A DNA stretch of 64,000 nt, from contig NZ_CP134605.1 of NCBI RefSeq assembly GCF_031844685.1, forward strand, positions 620,001 through 684,000, in the 5' to 3' direction. Positions within the stretch are counted from its first letter, which is position 1, and every line of letters begins with the position of its first letter. The notes beneath the pieces are model-generated. The model worked only from the letters and a program-made list of their open reading frames with translations, was not told the DNA's origin and did not search any database. Below are positions 30,387 to 38,481 of this stretch, one piece after another. This DNA comes from Streptomyces sp. ITFR-21. GTDB taxonomy: Bacteria; Actinomycetota; Actinomycetes; Streptomycetales; Streptomycetaceae. Position numbers and translations under genes: made by a program.

Positions 30387-31022
30387 TCAGCCGGTCCAGG
30401 CGGGGTGCCGGGGGTCGTCGGCGCGTACCAGGGCATCGGCGGTCTCTTCGGGCAGCGCCTCGCGGGCGTACCGGTCGTAGGCGGGCAGTGTCCAGTGCTG
30501 CTCCGCGGGGGTGCGGCGCTCCAGCGCGGCCCAGGAGAGCCGCAGGTGCACGGTCAGGTCGAGCGGCAGCCCCTGGCCGAGCAGGAGCGGGCCGTCCAGC
30601 ACCAGGACGCCGCCGGGGGGCAGGTCGACGTACTCGGCGCGGGTGGCGCGGTCCGTGGCGGGGTCGCGCAGTGACGGCAGGGCGCGTCCGGTGCCGCCGG
30701 GGCCCAGCGGTTCGAGCACCTCGCGGCGCAGCGCGCCGGTGTCCAGCCAGAGCCGGTAGTACGCGTCGGCGTCCCGGTGGCCGTACTCCAGCCGCAGCGA
30801 GGCGGGCCGGAGGAAGCTCTCGGCGCGGACCCGGAGCGCGGGGTGGCCGAGGGCGGGCAGCGCGGCGGCGAGGGCGTCGGCCAGCTCCGCGGTGCCGGCC
30901 GCCGGGGCGCCGTCCACCGCGACCCGCCACCAGGGTCCGGGCGGCGGGGCGGTCGCGACGCGGTCCGCCAGTGCCTGCGCCAGGCGGGGCCAGCTGATCG
31001 GGGTGAGCTGCACACCGCCCAT
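30387..31022 (-). CDS. Uridine kinase-like protein with a degenerate P-loop
   Basis: 211 residues from ATG 31022; a GTG at 31013 is an alternative start. The fold follows uridine kinase: an N-terminal P-loop strand, FLRPASLRLEYG and DADAYY in the substrate region, VLVLDGPLLL (Walker B-like), and a C-terminal helix with YDRYAREALPEETAD. The Walker A lysine is missing: GAPAAGTAE stands where GxxGxGKS is expected. Streptomycete relatives show the same loss, as far as I recall, so the protein may bind nucleotides weakly or serve another role. It is monocistronic. Confidence 0.7.
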   Translation of the reverse strand: MGGVQLTPISWPRLAQALADRVATAPPPGPWWRVAVDGAPAAGTAELADALAAALPALGHPALRVRAESFLRPASLRLEYGHRDADAYYRLWLDTGALRREVLEPLGPGGTGRALPSLRDPATDRATRAEYVDLPPGGVLVLDGPLLLGQGLPLDLTVHLRLSWAALERRTPAEQHWTLPAYDRYAREALPEETADALVRADDPRHPAWTG

Positions 31023-31318
31023 CCTGCCCGAGGCGGGCCGGGCGGGCGAAGGGGGCCCGCCCAGGGCTGTCCGGGGGTATCTGCTCACCCTTTCGGAGGG
31101 GTTGTCCCGCGGCCCGGGGGGGCGGCCGGAAACGGCCGCGGCCGCTGCCGGGGGGCGGGCGGGAGCCGCGCCGACGCCTGTCGGGCGGGGCCCGCCGCCG
31201 CGCCCGCGGGATGGAGCCGGCCACGGATCACCCGTTTGCCAGTGAGCGCGATCCGCTACCTTTTGTGAGCCTGGGAGAACTGAAGGTGACCGTCCCCATC
31301 ACCCAGGAGAAGAGCCCC

Positions 31319-31513
31319 ATGATTCTTTCCATCTCCGGCGTCGTTCTTCTCGGCGTCATCTGCTTCCTGTTCTTCCGCAAGGACGGCCTGAAGGTGTCGC
31401 ACGGGCTGGTGTGCACCCTTTTCGGCTTCTACCTCGCGGGCTCCGCGATCGCCCCGAGCATCAAGGCGAGCGGCCAGAGCCTGGCCAGCCTGATCGGCGG
31501 GCTCAGGATCTAG
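31319..31513 (+). CDS. Small conserved membrane protein (64 residues)
   Basis: Starts at ATG 31319 with AGGAGA about nine bases upstream; the frame is open further to 31211, but the hydrophobic protein begins here. Two membrane helices: ILSISGVVLLGVICFLFF at the N-terminus, then a short KDGLKVSHG loop, then LVCTLFGFYLAGSAIAP. The tail is Ser/Ala/Gly-rich. I remember near-identical small proteins next to FtsK-like genes in other streptomycetes, and an FtsK-like gene follows about 380 bases downstream. A helper role for that ATPase is an inference. Confidence 0.8.
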   Translation: MILSISGVVLLGVICFLFFRKDGLKVSHGLVCTLFGFYLAGSAIAPSIKASGQSLASLIGGLRI

Positions 31514-31890
31514 GGACCTGTCGTCGGGCTGTGCGGGTGGCGGAGCGGGGTCCGGTGCGGTGCGGTACGAGGCCGAGGCCGAGGAGGGAGGCGACGCGGT
31601 GTGTCGCCGACCGGCGGGAACGCGGCGGATCCGCGCACCGGGCCGCGCGGCACCGGCGCGGACCTCCGCGCCGGGCACCGCGGCGCCGCGGAGATCCCCA
31701 CGGCAGGCCCTCGGGTCCGAGACACGGCGCCGTCCGCCCGCGGGGCGGGACCCGCGGCCTCCGGTGCTCCCCCCGCCCGCCCGCACCGGGCCCGCACCCC
31801 TCCCCCGGCCCGCCCGGCCCCGGACCCGTCCCGCGGCGAACAGCAGGGCCCCCGCCCGTCCCCACCCCCGAAGCACCCGATGGAGCACCC
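31514..31890 (+). other. Intergenic spacer without a supported gene
   Basis: About 375 bp of Arg/Pro-coding-like GC-rich DNA between the small membrane protein and the FtsK-like gene. Open frames exist in several phases but none resembles a known protein. I see no clear terminator or promoter in it. Confidence 0.4.
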
Positions 31891-33498
31891 GTGGCCAGGC
31901 GTCCCCTTCCCAGCATCCTCAGCAGCCGGCCGGCGCTTGTCCGCGGCCGCGACCTGGCGCGTACCGCGGCCGACGGCGCGACCGACGTGCTCCACCCGGT
32001 CATCACCATCGCCAAGGGCATGCGCCGGCAGGCCGCCTGGGCGGGCGGCTGGTGGGGCCGGACCCCGAAGGAGCAGCGCGCGCCCGCACTGCTGCTGGCG
32101 GCGGCCGGCGTCGTCATCGTGGCGATGATGCCGTACGGGCCGGTCCTCGGCGTGGTCGCGCTGACGGCGTCCGCGGCGTGGCTGGGCCGGGACCGCGCCG
32201 GCGCGGCGCCCGCCGGGCCCAGCCAGGCGGAGGCGGTGCGGCTCCAGTCGCTGTACGAGGCGCTGGTGCCGTACCTGTCCGACGCCGCGGACCCCGCGCC
32301 GCTCTACACGCACGACGGCAGCTGGGACAGGGCGTTCGGCGCGCACGAGTTCCGGGACGGCCGGCTGGTGCGGCTGCGCCTGCGGTATCCGGCGTACTTC
32401 ACCGACGGCGAGGCGGACTCCCGGGCCCGGGTGGAGCAGTTGCTGCACGCGAAGGCCGGGCGGGGCCGGGAGTACCGCTTCGACTGGAACGAGGAGGAGA
32501 ACCACCTCACCCTCACCGCGCTGCCGCCGCTGCCGACCGACGTGGTCGCGCAGCGGTTCGTCACGTCTCCGGGTGAGACGGTGCTCGGGTTCACCGGCGC
32601 CGACGCCGTGCAGCGGACCGTGCCGGTCACCGCGGGCGGGCGCACGCAGGACGCGCCGCCGGTGGTGTGGCGGACGGGGGCGCGCTCCACCGAGCCGCAC
32701 CTGCTGGCCCTGGGCCAGCCCGGCACCGGGACGACCAGCCTGCTGCGGTCGATCGCGCTCCAGGCGTTGGTACACGGGGACGTCGTGGTGATCGACGGCA
32801 GCGGTACGGGCGAGTACGCGTGCCTGGCCGGGCGTCCCGGGGTGCTGGCCGTCGAGGACGGGCTGCTCGGCGCCGCCGCGACCCTGGAGTGGGCCGCGCA
32901 CGAGACCGAGCGGCGGCTGATCACCGTCAACCGGTCGCGGCAGTCCGGTACCGCGGTGCCCGACGACGTACGGCGGCCGCTGTGGATCCTGGTCGACCGG
33001 CCGACCGCGCTCACCCAGCTGGCGATGGCGGAGGGCCGGCCCGATCCGCAGGCCCTGCTGGACGTGCCGCTGCGGCACGGGCGGACGGCGAACGTCGCGG
33101 TCGCGGTGGCCGACCGGCTCGACGCCACGGAGACGCTGGCGCCGGCGGTCATCGCGCAGACCCGGGCGCGGGTGGTGCTCGGCCCGCTGGCGCCCGACCA
33201 CGTCGCGGCGGTGCTCGGCGCCGCGCAGCGCACCACGCCCGCCTCCGACGTGCCCCCGGGCCGCGGCTACGCCCGGCTCGGTACGGGGCCGGTGCTCCGC
33301 CTCCAGGTCCCGGCGACGCCCGACCCCTACGACGAGGAGACCTCTCCGGCCGAACGCGACGCCGTACTGGCGCTGCTGCCGGGCGCTCCGCCGGCTTCCG
33401 GCCCGGTCCCCGAGCCGACCGCGGCGCCGGGCCGCGAGCCGGTCGTCCTCGGCAAGGACGCGGTCGTGCGTACCGTCGCCGACCTGGAACCGGGCTGA
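31891..33498 (+). CDS. FtsK/SpoIIIE-like ATPase with atypical Walker A
   Basis: 535 residues from GTG 31891 (VARRPLPSILSSRP). Two hydrophobic helices lie near residues 65-95 (ALLLAAAGVVIVAMM, GPVLGVVALTAS), so the N-terminus is membrane-bound. The ATPase part begins near 265. At about 275 the P-loop reads GQPGTGTTS, with Thr in place of the catalytic Lys. The Walker B-like strand is RPLWILVDRPT. It then shows the FtsK-like RHGRTANVAVAVADRLD and PPGRGYARLG. It may couple with the small membrane protein upstream. Relatives in streptomycetes share the altered P-loop, from memory, so it may be a non-hydrolysing relative of DNA translocases. Confidence 0.75.
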   Translation: MARRPLPSILSSRPALVRGRDLARTAADGATDVLHPVITIAKGMRRQAAWAGGWWGRTPKEQRAPALLLAAAGVVIVAMMPYGPVLGVVALTASAAWLGRDRAGAAPAGPSQAEAVRLQSLYEALVPYLSDAADPAPLYTHDGSWDRAFGAHEFRDGRLVRLRLRYPAYFTDGEADSRARVEQLLHAKAGRGREYRFDWNEEENHLTLTALPPLPTDVVAQRFVTSPGETVLGFTGADAVQRTVPVTAGGRTQDAPPVVWRTGARSTEPHLLALGQPGTGTTSLLRSIALQALVHGDVVVIDGSGTGEYACLAGRPGVLAVEDGLLGAAATLEWAAHETERRLITVNRSRQSGTAVPDDVRRPLWILVDRPTALTQLAMAEGRPDPQALLDVPLRHGRTANVAVAVADRLDATETLAPAVIAQTRARVVLGPLAPDHVAAVLGAAQRTTPASDVPPGRGYARLGTGPVLRLQVPATPDPYDEETSPAERDAVLALLPGAPPASGPVPEPTAAPGREPVVLGKDAVVRTVADLEPG

Positions 33499-33511
33499 GC
33501 CGACCGGGGCG

Positions 33512-33553
33512 GACCGGGGCCGGCGCCGCGGGCCGCCCGCGGCGGCGCCGGCG
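33512..33553. terminator. Imperfect long hairpin between convergent genes
   Basis: GCCGGCGCCGCGGGC pairs with GCCCGCGGCGGCGCCGGC, with three extra bases on one side, between the FtsK-like gene and the MocR gene. This is the usual place for a bidirectional terminator. No T run. Confidence 0.5.
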
Positions 33554-33559
33554 CCGGGG

Positions 33560-35050
33560 TCAGGCCACGAAGAGGCCGGCGCCCTCGGTGTCGGCGGCGC
33601 CGCCGGAGCGGACGAGGTCGGCGGCGCGGGCCAGGCGGGCCGCGGCCTCGGTGGCGCGGGCGCCGCTGACCGTGAACGGGATCCGGACGAAGGACTCGAA
33701 GGCGCCGTCGACGCCGAAGCGGGGGCCGGAGGGGACCCGGACGCCGAGCCGCTCGCCTGCCACGGCCAGCCGGGAGCCGGAGACGTCACCGGTGCGCACC
33801 CACATGGTCATGCCGCCGCGCGGCACCGTGAAGTCCCAGTCGGGCACGTGCAGCCGGAGCGCCGCCGCCAGGTCGTCCCGGCACTGCGCGGCCCGGCGGC
33901 GGCGGGCCGCGAGCGCCTGCTCCCAGCCGCCGCCGCGCAGCAGCCACGCCACCACCAGCTGGTCGATCACCGGCGAGCCCAGGTCGAGATAGGCGCGGGC
34001 CGAGACCAGCCGCCGGACCACGTCGGGGGTGCTGCGCACCCAGCCGATCCGCAGCCCCGCCCACACCGCCTTGCTCGCGGAACCGACCGTCATCACCGTG
34101 CCGCCGCGGTCGAAGGCCGCCATCGGCCGTACCCCCGACTCCGCGCCGTCCAGCACCAGTTCGGTCATCGTCTCGTCGACCACCAGCACCGTGCCGGCCG
34201 CCCGCGCCGCCTCCACCAGCTCGCGCCGCTCGTCGTCGCCGACCAGCGTGCCGGTCGGGTTGTGGAAGTCCGGCATGACGTACGCCATCGGCGGCGCGGC
34301 GTCCCGCAGCACCCGCCGCCAGGTGTCCATCTCCCAGCCGCCCAGGTGCTCGCGCAGCGCCACCGGCACCAGCCGGGACCCGGTCTCCCGGAACAGCTCC
34401 AGCACGTTGGCGTAGCTGGGCGACTCCACCGCGACCCGCTCCCCGAGGCCGACCAGCCGCCGGGTGACCGCGCCGATCGCGCCCATCGCGCCGGTGGTCA
34501 CCATGATCTGCTCGGGCATCGTGGGCACCCCGCGGGCGGTGTACCGGTCGGCGATGGCCTCGCGCAGCACCGGGAGCCCGGCCGGGAAGTCGCCGTGGGT
34601 GGCCGCGTACGCGGGGAGCTCGGCGAGCGCGCCCTCCATCGCCCGGGTCAGCCACGGCTCCGGCGCCGGCAGCGAGGCGGTGCCGAGGTCGATCGAGGAG
34701 CCCGCCGCGTCCGGCGGCAGCGGCTCCAGGCTGCGGGAGGGCAGTACATGCCCCTCGGGGATCGCGGTCCAGCTGCCGGCGCCGCGCCGGGACCGGGCGA
34801 AGCCCTCGGTGCGCAGCGCCTCGTACGCCGCCGCGACGGTGGTCCTGCTGACGCCGAGGGCGAGTGCCAGTTCCCGCTCGGCGGGCAGCCGGGCCGCCAC
34901 CTGCACGCGGCCCTCCAGCACCAGCAGCCGTACGCCGTCGGCCAGCCCTCGGTAGGCGGGCAGTTTCCTGCCACCACCGCCGGTCCTCGGCAGCGGTCGG
35001 AGCAGCCGGGCCAGGTGCGCCGCACCCACCGACGCAGTCCACTGCGACAT
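33560..35050 (-). CDS. MocR-type GntR regulator with aminotransferase-like PLP domain
   Basis: 496 residues from ATG 35050; the frame extends further but gives low-complexity text. Residues about 25-95 are a GntR winged helix (LPAERELALALGVSRTTV, AAYEALRTEGF). The rest is a fold-type I aminotransferase domain with the PLP-lysine in GSASKAVWAGLRIGW, and DFHNPTGT and VVDETMTEL upstream. MocR proteins sense PLP or an amino compound and regulate vitamin B6, GABA or membrane-protein genes, usually divergently encoded. Here the divergent neighbour is rbpA, 586 bp away, so the target is not obvious. Confidence 0.92.
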   Translation of the reverse strand: MSQWTASVGAAHLARLLRPLPRTGGGGRKLPAYRGLADGVRLLVLEGRVQVAARLPAERELALALGVSRTTVAAAYEALRTEGFARSRRGAGSWTAIPEGHVLPSRSLEPLPPDAAGSSIDLGTASLPAPEPWLTRAMEGALAELPAYAATHGDFPAGLPVLREAIADRYTARGVPTMPEQIMVTTGAMGAIGAVTRRLVGLGERVAVESPSYANVLELFRETGSRLVPVALREHLGGWEMDTWRRVLRDAAPPMAYVMPDFHNPTGTLVGDDERRELVEAARAAGTVLVVDETMTELVLDGAESGVRPMAAFDRGGTVMTVGSASKAVWAGLRIGWVRSTPDVVRRLVSARAYLDLGSPVIDQLVVAWLLRGGGWEQALAARRRRAAQCRDDLAAALRLHVPDWDFTVPRGGMTMWVRTGDVSGSRLAVAGERLGVRVPSGPRFGVDGAFESFVRIPFTVSGARATEAAARLARAADLVRSGGAADTEGAGLFVA

Positions 35051-35548
35051 CGAGATCAGTCCACCTTCCGACGATTGGCCGCGGACGGAGCGCGTGTACA
35101 GGCCACAGACTGCCACGGCCCCGGTCGGGTCACCAGGGGGTTCGGGTCCCGTCTCCAGTGTCGGCCGGTGCCGCCGGAGGCGCGTCGCCGTCCACGCGGT
35201 CGCCGCCACCGCCGTGTCCACCGCCGTGTCCGCCGCCGTGCCCGCCGCCGTGCCCAGCCGGTCCGACGCCCGCCGGGCGCAATTCGATCTCCGGCGGGTT
35301 CCGCGCCCGGCGGCCGGGGTAGGAGTCGCATCGGCGCGCCGGGCGATCACGGGCGCCCGTTCGATGCGGGGCGATTTAGCCCCGGATGGTGCGGACGGGT
35401 AGTGTACGCGGTTGGCCCTGCGGCTTGACCGTTACTGCAAGGAAAAGATTGCGACGACACCGGATGACTTCTCCGCCCAGGTGTGACAAACCGGGCACCG
35501 GCGGGTACAAACAGGGCTGACACGACGGGCGACGCATATCCCGCAACG
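35051..35548. other. Long divergent intergenic region with a 12-bp tandem repeat
   Basis: No gene is supported between the MocR and rbpA genes. Four tandem 12-bp units of the form CCGCCGTGTCCG or CCGCCGTGCCCG run from 35209 to 35256. A relatively A/T-rich patch around 35420-35460 (CTTGACCGTTACTGC) could contain a second rbpA promoter, but I cannot align a convincing -10. Confidence 0.4.
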
Positions 35549-35574
35549 GGAATCTTCACCGCCGACCGGACGTT
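35549..35574 (+). promoter_or_regulatory. SigR-type promoter of rbpA
   Basis: GGAAT (35549-35553), exactly 18 bases, then GTT (35572-35574) match the SigR consensus GGAAT-N18/19-GTT. In S. coelicolor rbpA belongs to the SigR thiol-stress regulon. The start codon lies 63 bases further on. Confidence 0.8.
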
Positions 35575-35636
35575 GACCGGATGACGACGACAGCGACACC
35601 TGTCCTGTGGGCGACCAAGCCCGGGAGGCACGATTC

Positions 35637-36011
35637 ATGAGTGAGCGAGCTCTCCGCGGCACGCGACTCGGGGCCACCAGCTACGAGACCGACCGCGGTA
35701 TCGATCTGGCCCCGCGCCAGACCGTTGAGTACGCATGCCGGAACGGCCATCGCTTTGAGATGCCGTTCTCGGTTGAGGCCGAGATTCCGCCGGAGTGGGA
35801 ATGCCGCGCCTGCGGCCAGACCGCGCTCCTGGTGGACGGAGAGGGCCCGGAGGAAAAGGCGGTCAAACCGGCGCGCACGCACTGGGACATGCTCATGGAA
35901 CGGCGGACGCTGGAGGAGCTGGAGGAGGTGCTGGCCGAGCGGCTGGCCGTCCTGCGCTCCGGAGCGATGAACATCGCGGTGCATCCGCGGGACAACCGCA
36001 AGAGCGCCTGA
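35637..36011 (+). CDS. rbpA: RNA polymerase-binding protein RbpA
   Basis: 124 residues from ATG 35637, with GGGAGG upstream. The zinc-ribbon ligands sit at Cys34, His38, Cys56 and Cys59, the same positions as in S. coelicolor RbpA. The basic linker and the sigma-interacting C-terminal helix (THWDMLMERRTLEELEEVL) follow. RbpA binds the housekeeping sigma factor and core RNA polymerase, stabilises the open complex, and supports growth and rifampicin tolerance. The SigR promoter upstream links it to disulphide stress. A strong terminator follows. Confidence 0.96.
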   Translation: MSERALRGTRLGATSYETDRGIDLAPRQTVEYACRNGHRFEMPFSVEAEIPPEWECRACGQTALLVDGEGPEEKAVKPARTHWDMLMERRTLEELEEVLAERLAVLRSGAMNIAVHPRDNRKSA

Positions 36012-36084
36012 CCCCAGGCCCCGGTGCCCGACACCAGCGGGGCTTCCCCCGGACCGGATCCGGGGAAGGCCCCCCGACACTTCC

Positions 36085-36130
36085 CGCCCGGCGCGGGAGC
36101 GCGAAAGACGCTCCCGCGCCGGGCGTTTTT
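36085..36130 (+). terminator. Strong intrinsic terminator of rbpA
   Basis: A perfect 17-bp stem (36085-36101 with 36109-36125), the loop CGAAAGA, and five T at 36126-36130. A second, imperfect hairpin (about 36038-36073) precedes it. The site lies between rbpA and the convergent fxsA gene. Confidence 0.9.
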
Positions 36131-36138
36131 CTGCCCGC

Positions 36139-36735
36139 TCAGCGCTTGTCGTCGGGGTCGACGACCTCGCCCTGGATGACCTTGCCGTCGGGGCGGTGGA
36201 TCCGGGACCGCTCGTCGGCCTCCCGCGCCTGCTGGAACAGGTCGCCGATGGAGCCGGGGTCGCCCGCCGACGCGACCCGGCGCAGCAGCAGCCGGTCCAG
36301 ACCCCTGCCGGTCAGTTTGCGGGTCGGCGGGAAGAGCAGCAGCAGCGCCACCGCGTCCGAGACGAACCCCGGGATGATCAGCAGCACGCCGCCGAGCATG
36401 TGCAGCCCGGCCCGGCTGCCGGCGGCGGGCAGCGCCGGGGCGCCTTCTGCCGGGGGCGCGCCCGGCGTCCCCGGCTGCTGCAGGGTCGCCGTCAGGTTCC
36501 GCCACGCGCTGCGCCCGGCCCGCTTCACCGCCGCCGCGCCCAGCACGAGCCCGGCGAGCAGGCACAGCAGCACGACGAATCCGCCGGCCGCGTCCGCCAC
36601 CACGACCAGCAGCCAGATCTCCAGCGCCGCCCAGACCGCGAGGGCCAGCGGCACCGCGGTACGGGCGCGCGAACGCCGCCGCGCGGGCCGGTTGGCCTGC
36701 TGCTGACGGGCCGGGGGCGGTGAACTCGAGGTCAT
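36139..36735 (-). CDS. fxsA: FxsA family membrane protein
   Basis: 198 residues from ATG 36735. After a basic N-terminus come membrane helices near 30-45, 50-68 and 110-135, the last containing the family hallmark LGGVLLIIPGFVSDAVALLLLFP, followed by PPTRKLTGRGLDRLLLRR. FxsA was found in E. coli as a suppressor of F exclusion of phage T7; its role in actinobacteria is unknown. The C-terminus is charged and cytoplasmic (VIQGEVVDPDD). It is encoded convergently to rbpA. Confidence 0.9.
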   Translation of the reverse strand: MTSSSPPPARQQQANRPARRRSRARTAVPLALAVWAALEIWLLVVVADAAGGFVVLLCLLAGLVLGAAAVKRAGRSAWRNLTATLQQPGTPGAPPAEGAPALPAAGSRAGLHMLGGVLLIIPGFVSDAVALLLLFPPTRKLTGRGLDRLLLRRVASAGDPGSIGDLFQQAREADERSRIHRPDGKVIQGEVVDPDDKR

Positions 36736-36835
36736 GGGTCCAGTGTGCCGCAGTCGGCCAAGAGACGGTAAAGCGCGGGGGCGTACGGCCGGTCCGCGGT
36801 GGACGCGGACGGCCGGCGGCGGCCACGATGACGGC

Positions 36836-37645
36836 GTGACCCACACCCCCGGCGGCCGGGACGAGCCGACTCCGCCCGACCCCGGTCCGCCCGCCGTCCG
36901 CGGTGAGCTCACCGAGCGGCTGGCCAGGATCGAGGCCCTGCTGCTCACCCCGGCCCGGGGCGGGCTCACCGGGGCCGAGCACCGGTTCGAGCCGGCCTGG
37001 CGGCGGGCCACCCGGGGGGAGACCCGGTGGGCGTCCTCGGCGGCGGTGCTGCTGGTGGCGGTGGTGCAGCTGACGCTGCCCGCCCGGCTCTCGGTGCAGC
37101 CGCGGCCTTTGATGCCGGCCGTCGAGGTGGCGCTGCTGGTCTGCCTGGTCGCGCTCAGCCCGTACCGGATCGAGCGCCGCTCCCCGCTGTACCGGGGGCT
37201 GGGCCTGGTGCTGACCTTCACCGTCGGCGGCGCCAACGCGTACTCGGTGGTCCGGCTGGTGGACGGCCTGGTGCGCGGCACCGAGGGCGGCTCGGCGGGC
37301 CGGCTGCTGCTGACCGGCGGGACCGTCTGGCTGATCAACATGGTGATCTTCGGGCTGGGGTACTGGGAGCTGGACCGCGGCGGTCCGGCGGCCCGCGCGC
37401 ACGGCGAGCGCCCGGCCCCGGACTTCCTCTTCGTCCAGATGCAGTCCCCCGAGCTGGCCCCCGAGCACTGGGAGCCGGCCTTCCTGGACTACTTGTACCT
37501 GTCCTTCACCAATTCCACGGCCTTCAGCCCGACCGACGTGATGCCGATGACGCGGACCGCGAAGGTGTGGATGCTGGTGCAGTCCGCGGTGTCGCTGATC
37601 ACCCTGGTACTGGTGGTGGCGCGGGCCGTCAACATCCTGGGCTGA
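36836..37645 (+). CDS. DUF1345-like membrane protein with a channel-like C-terminus
   Basis: 269 residues from GTG 36836; the frame upstream is not protein-like. Four or five membrane helices follow a Pro-rich cytoplasmic N-terminus. The last loop and helix, LYLSFTNSTAFSPTDVMP then MTRTAKVWMLVQSAVSLIT, have the spacing of a potassium-channel pore (filter, P, TxxGK), but the filter TVGYGD is replaced by AFSPTD. DUF1345 proteins show this pattern. Ion conduction is possible but unproven. It is divergent from fxsA. Confidence 0.72.
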   Translation: MTHTPGGRDEPTPPDPGPPAVRGELTERLARIEALLLTPARGGLTGAEHRFEPAWRRATRGETRWASSAAVLLVAVVQLTLPARLSVQPRPLMPAVEVALLVCLVALSPYRIERRSPLYRGLGLVLTFTVGGANAYSVVRLVDGLVRGTEGGSAGRLLLTGGTVWLINMVIFGLGYWELDRGGPAARAHGERPAPDFLFVQMQSPELAPEHWEPAFLDYLYLSFTNSTAFSPTDVMPMTRTAKVWMLVQSAVSLITLVLVVARAVNILG

Positions 37646-37710
37646 CGGCCGGCCCGCCCCGTACCGCCCGGCACCGGGCCCGCCGGAGCCCTGCGCGGTG
37701 GCGGCGCCCC

Positions 37711-38481
37711 TCAGACGCCGCGGCCGGTGATCCTGCCGGCCCTGGCGCCCACGCCCCAGGCGGTGATCCGCCACAGCGCCTCGACCACGATGTTGCGGCT
37801 CATCTTGCTGTCGCCGTGCTCCCGCTCCACGAAGGTGATCGGCACCTCGACGACGTGGAAGCCGGCCTTGACCGCGCGCCAGGCCAGGTCGACCTGGAAG
37901 CAGTAGCCGGCAGAGGCGACCTCGGCCATGCCGATGCCCTCCAGGGTCTCCCGGCGGAAGGCCCGGTAGCCGCCGGTGACGTCGCGGATCGGCACGTCCA
38001 GCATCAGCCGGGAGTACGTGCTGCCGCCGCGGGAGAGCATCTCGCGGGACTTGGGCCAGTTCACCACCCGGCCGCCGGGGATCCAGCGGGAGCCGAGCAC
38101 CAGGTCGGCGCCCTTCAGCGCGGTGAGCAGCCGGGGCAGCTCCTCGGGCTGGTGGGAGCCGTCGGCGTCCATCTCGACCAGCACCCCGTAGCCCTCGTCC
38201 AGGCCCCACTGGAAGCCGGCCAGGTAGGCGGCGCCGAGGCCCTCCTTGCCCCTGCGGTGCAGGACGTGCACCTGCTCGTCGGGGCCGGCCAGCTCGTCGG
38301 CGAGCTTGCCGGTGCCGTCCGGGCTGTTGTCGTCGGCGACCAGGACATGGGCCTGCGGCACCGACGCCCGGACACGCCTGACGATCGGCTTGATGTTCTC
38401 GGCCTCGTTGTACGTCGGGATGATGACGAGGACCTTGCCGAGCGGGCCGAAGCTCCGCTGCTCGCCGTCGTTCGCTGTCAC
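37711..38481 (-). CDS. ppm1: Polyprenol monophosphomannose synthase (Ppm1-type GT2)
   Basis: 256 residues from GTG 38481. GT2 glycosyltransferase motifs are [22 protein letters not shown], the metal-binding DADGSH (DxD) and [11 protein letters not shown]. It matches dolichol-phosphate mannose synthases and should transfer mannose from GDP-mannose to polyprenol phosphate on the inner membrane face. The product is the donor for protein O-mannosylation and lipid-linked glycans. The start overlaps the lnt stop by four bases (38478-38481); in mycobacteria these two functions are fused in one Ppm1 protein. Confidence 0.92.
   Translation of the reverse strand: MTANDGEQRSFGPLGKVLVIIPTYNEAENIKPIVRRVRASVPQAHVLVADDNSPDGTGKLADELAGPDEQVHVLHRRGKEGLGAAYLAGFQWGLDEGYGVLVEMDADGSHQPEELPRLLTALKGADLVLGSRWIPGGRVVNWPKSREMLSRGGSTYSRLMLDVPIRDVTGGYRAFRRETLEGIGMAEVASAGYCFQVDLAWRAVKAGFHVVEVPITFVEREHGDSKMSRNIVVEALWRITAWGVGARAGRITGRGV

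Noticed and set aside
35209-35256. Four 12-bp tandem units as a replication iteron array
   Set aside because: No replication gene, dnaA box or AT-rich melting region is nearby; four units of GC-rich repeat are common by slippage.
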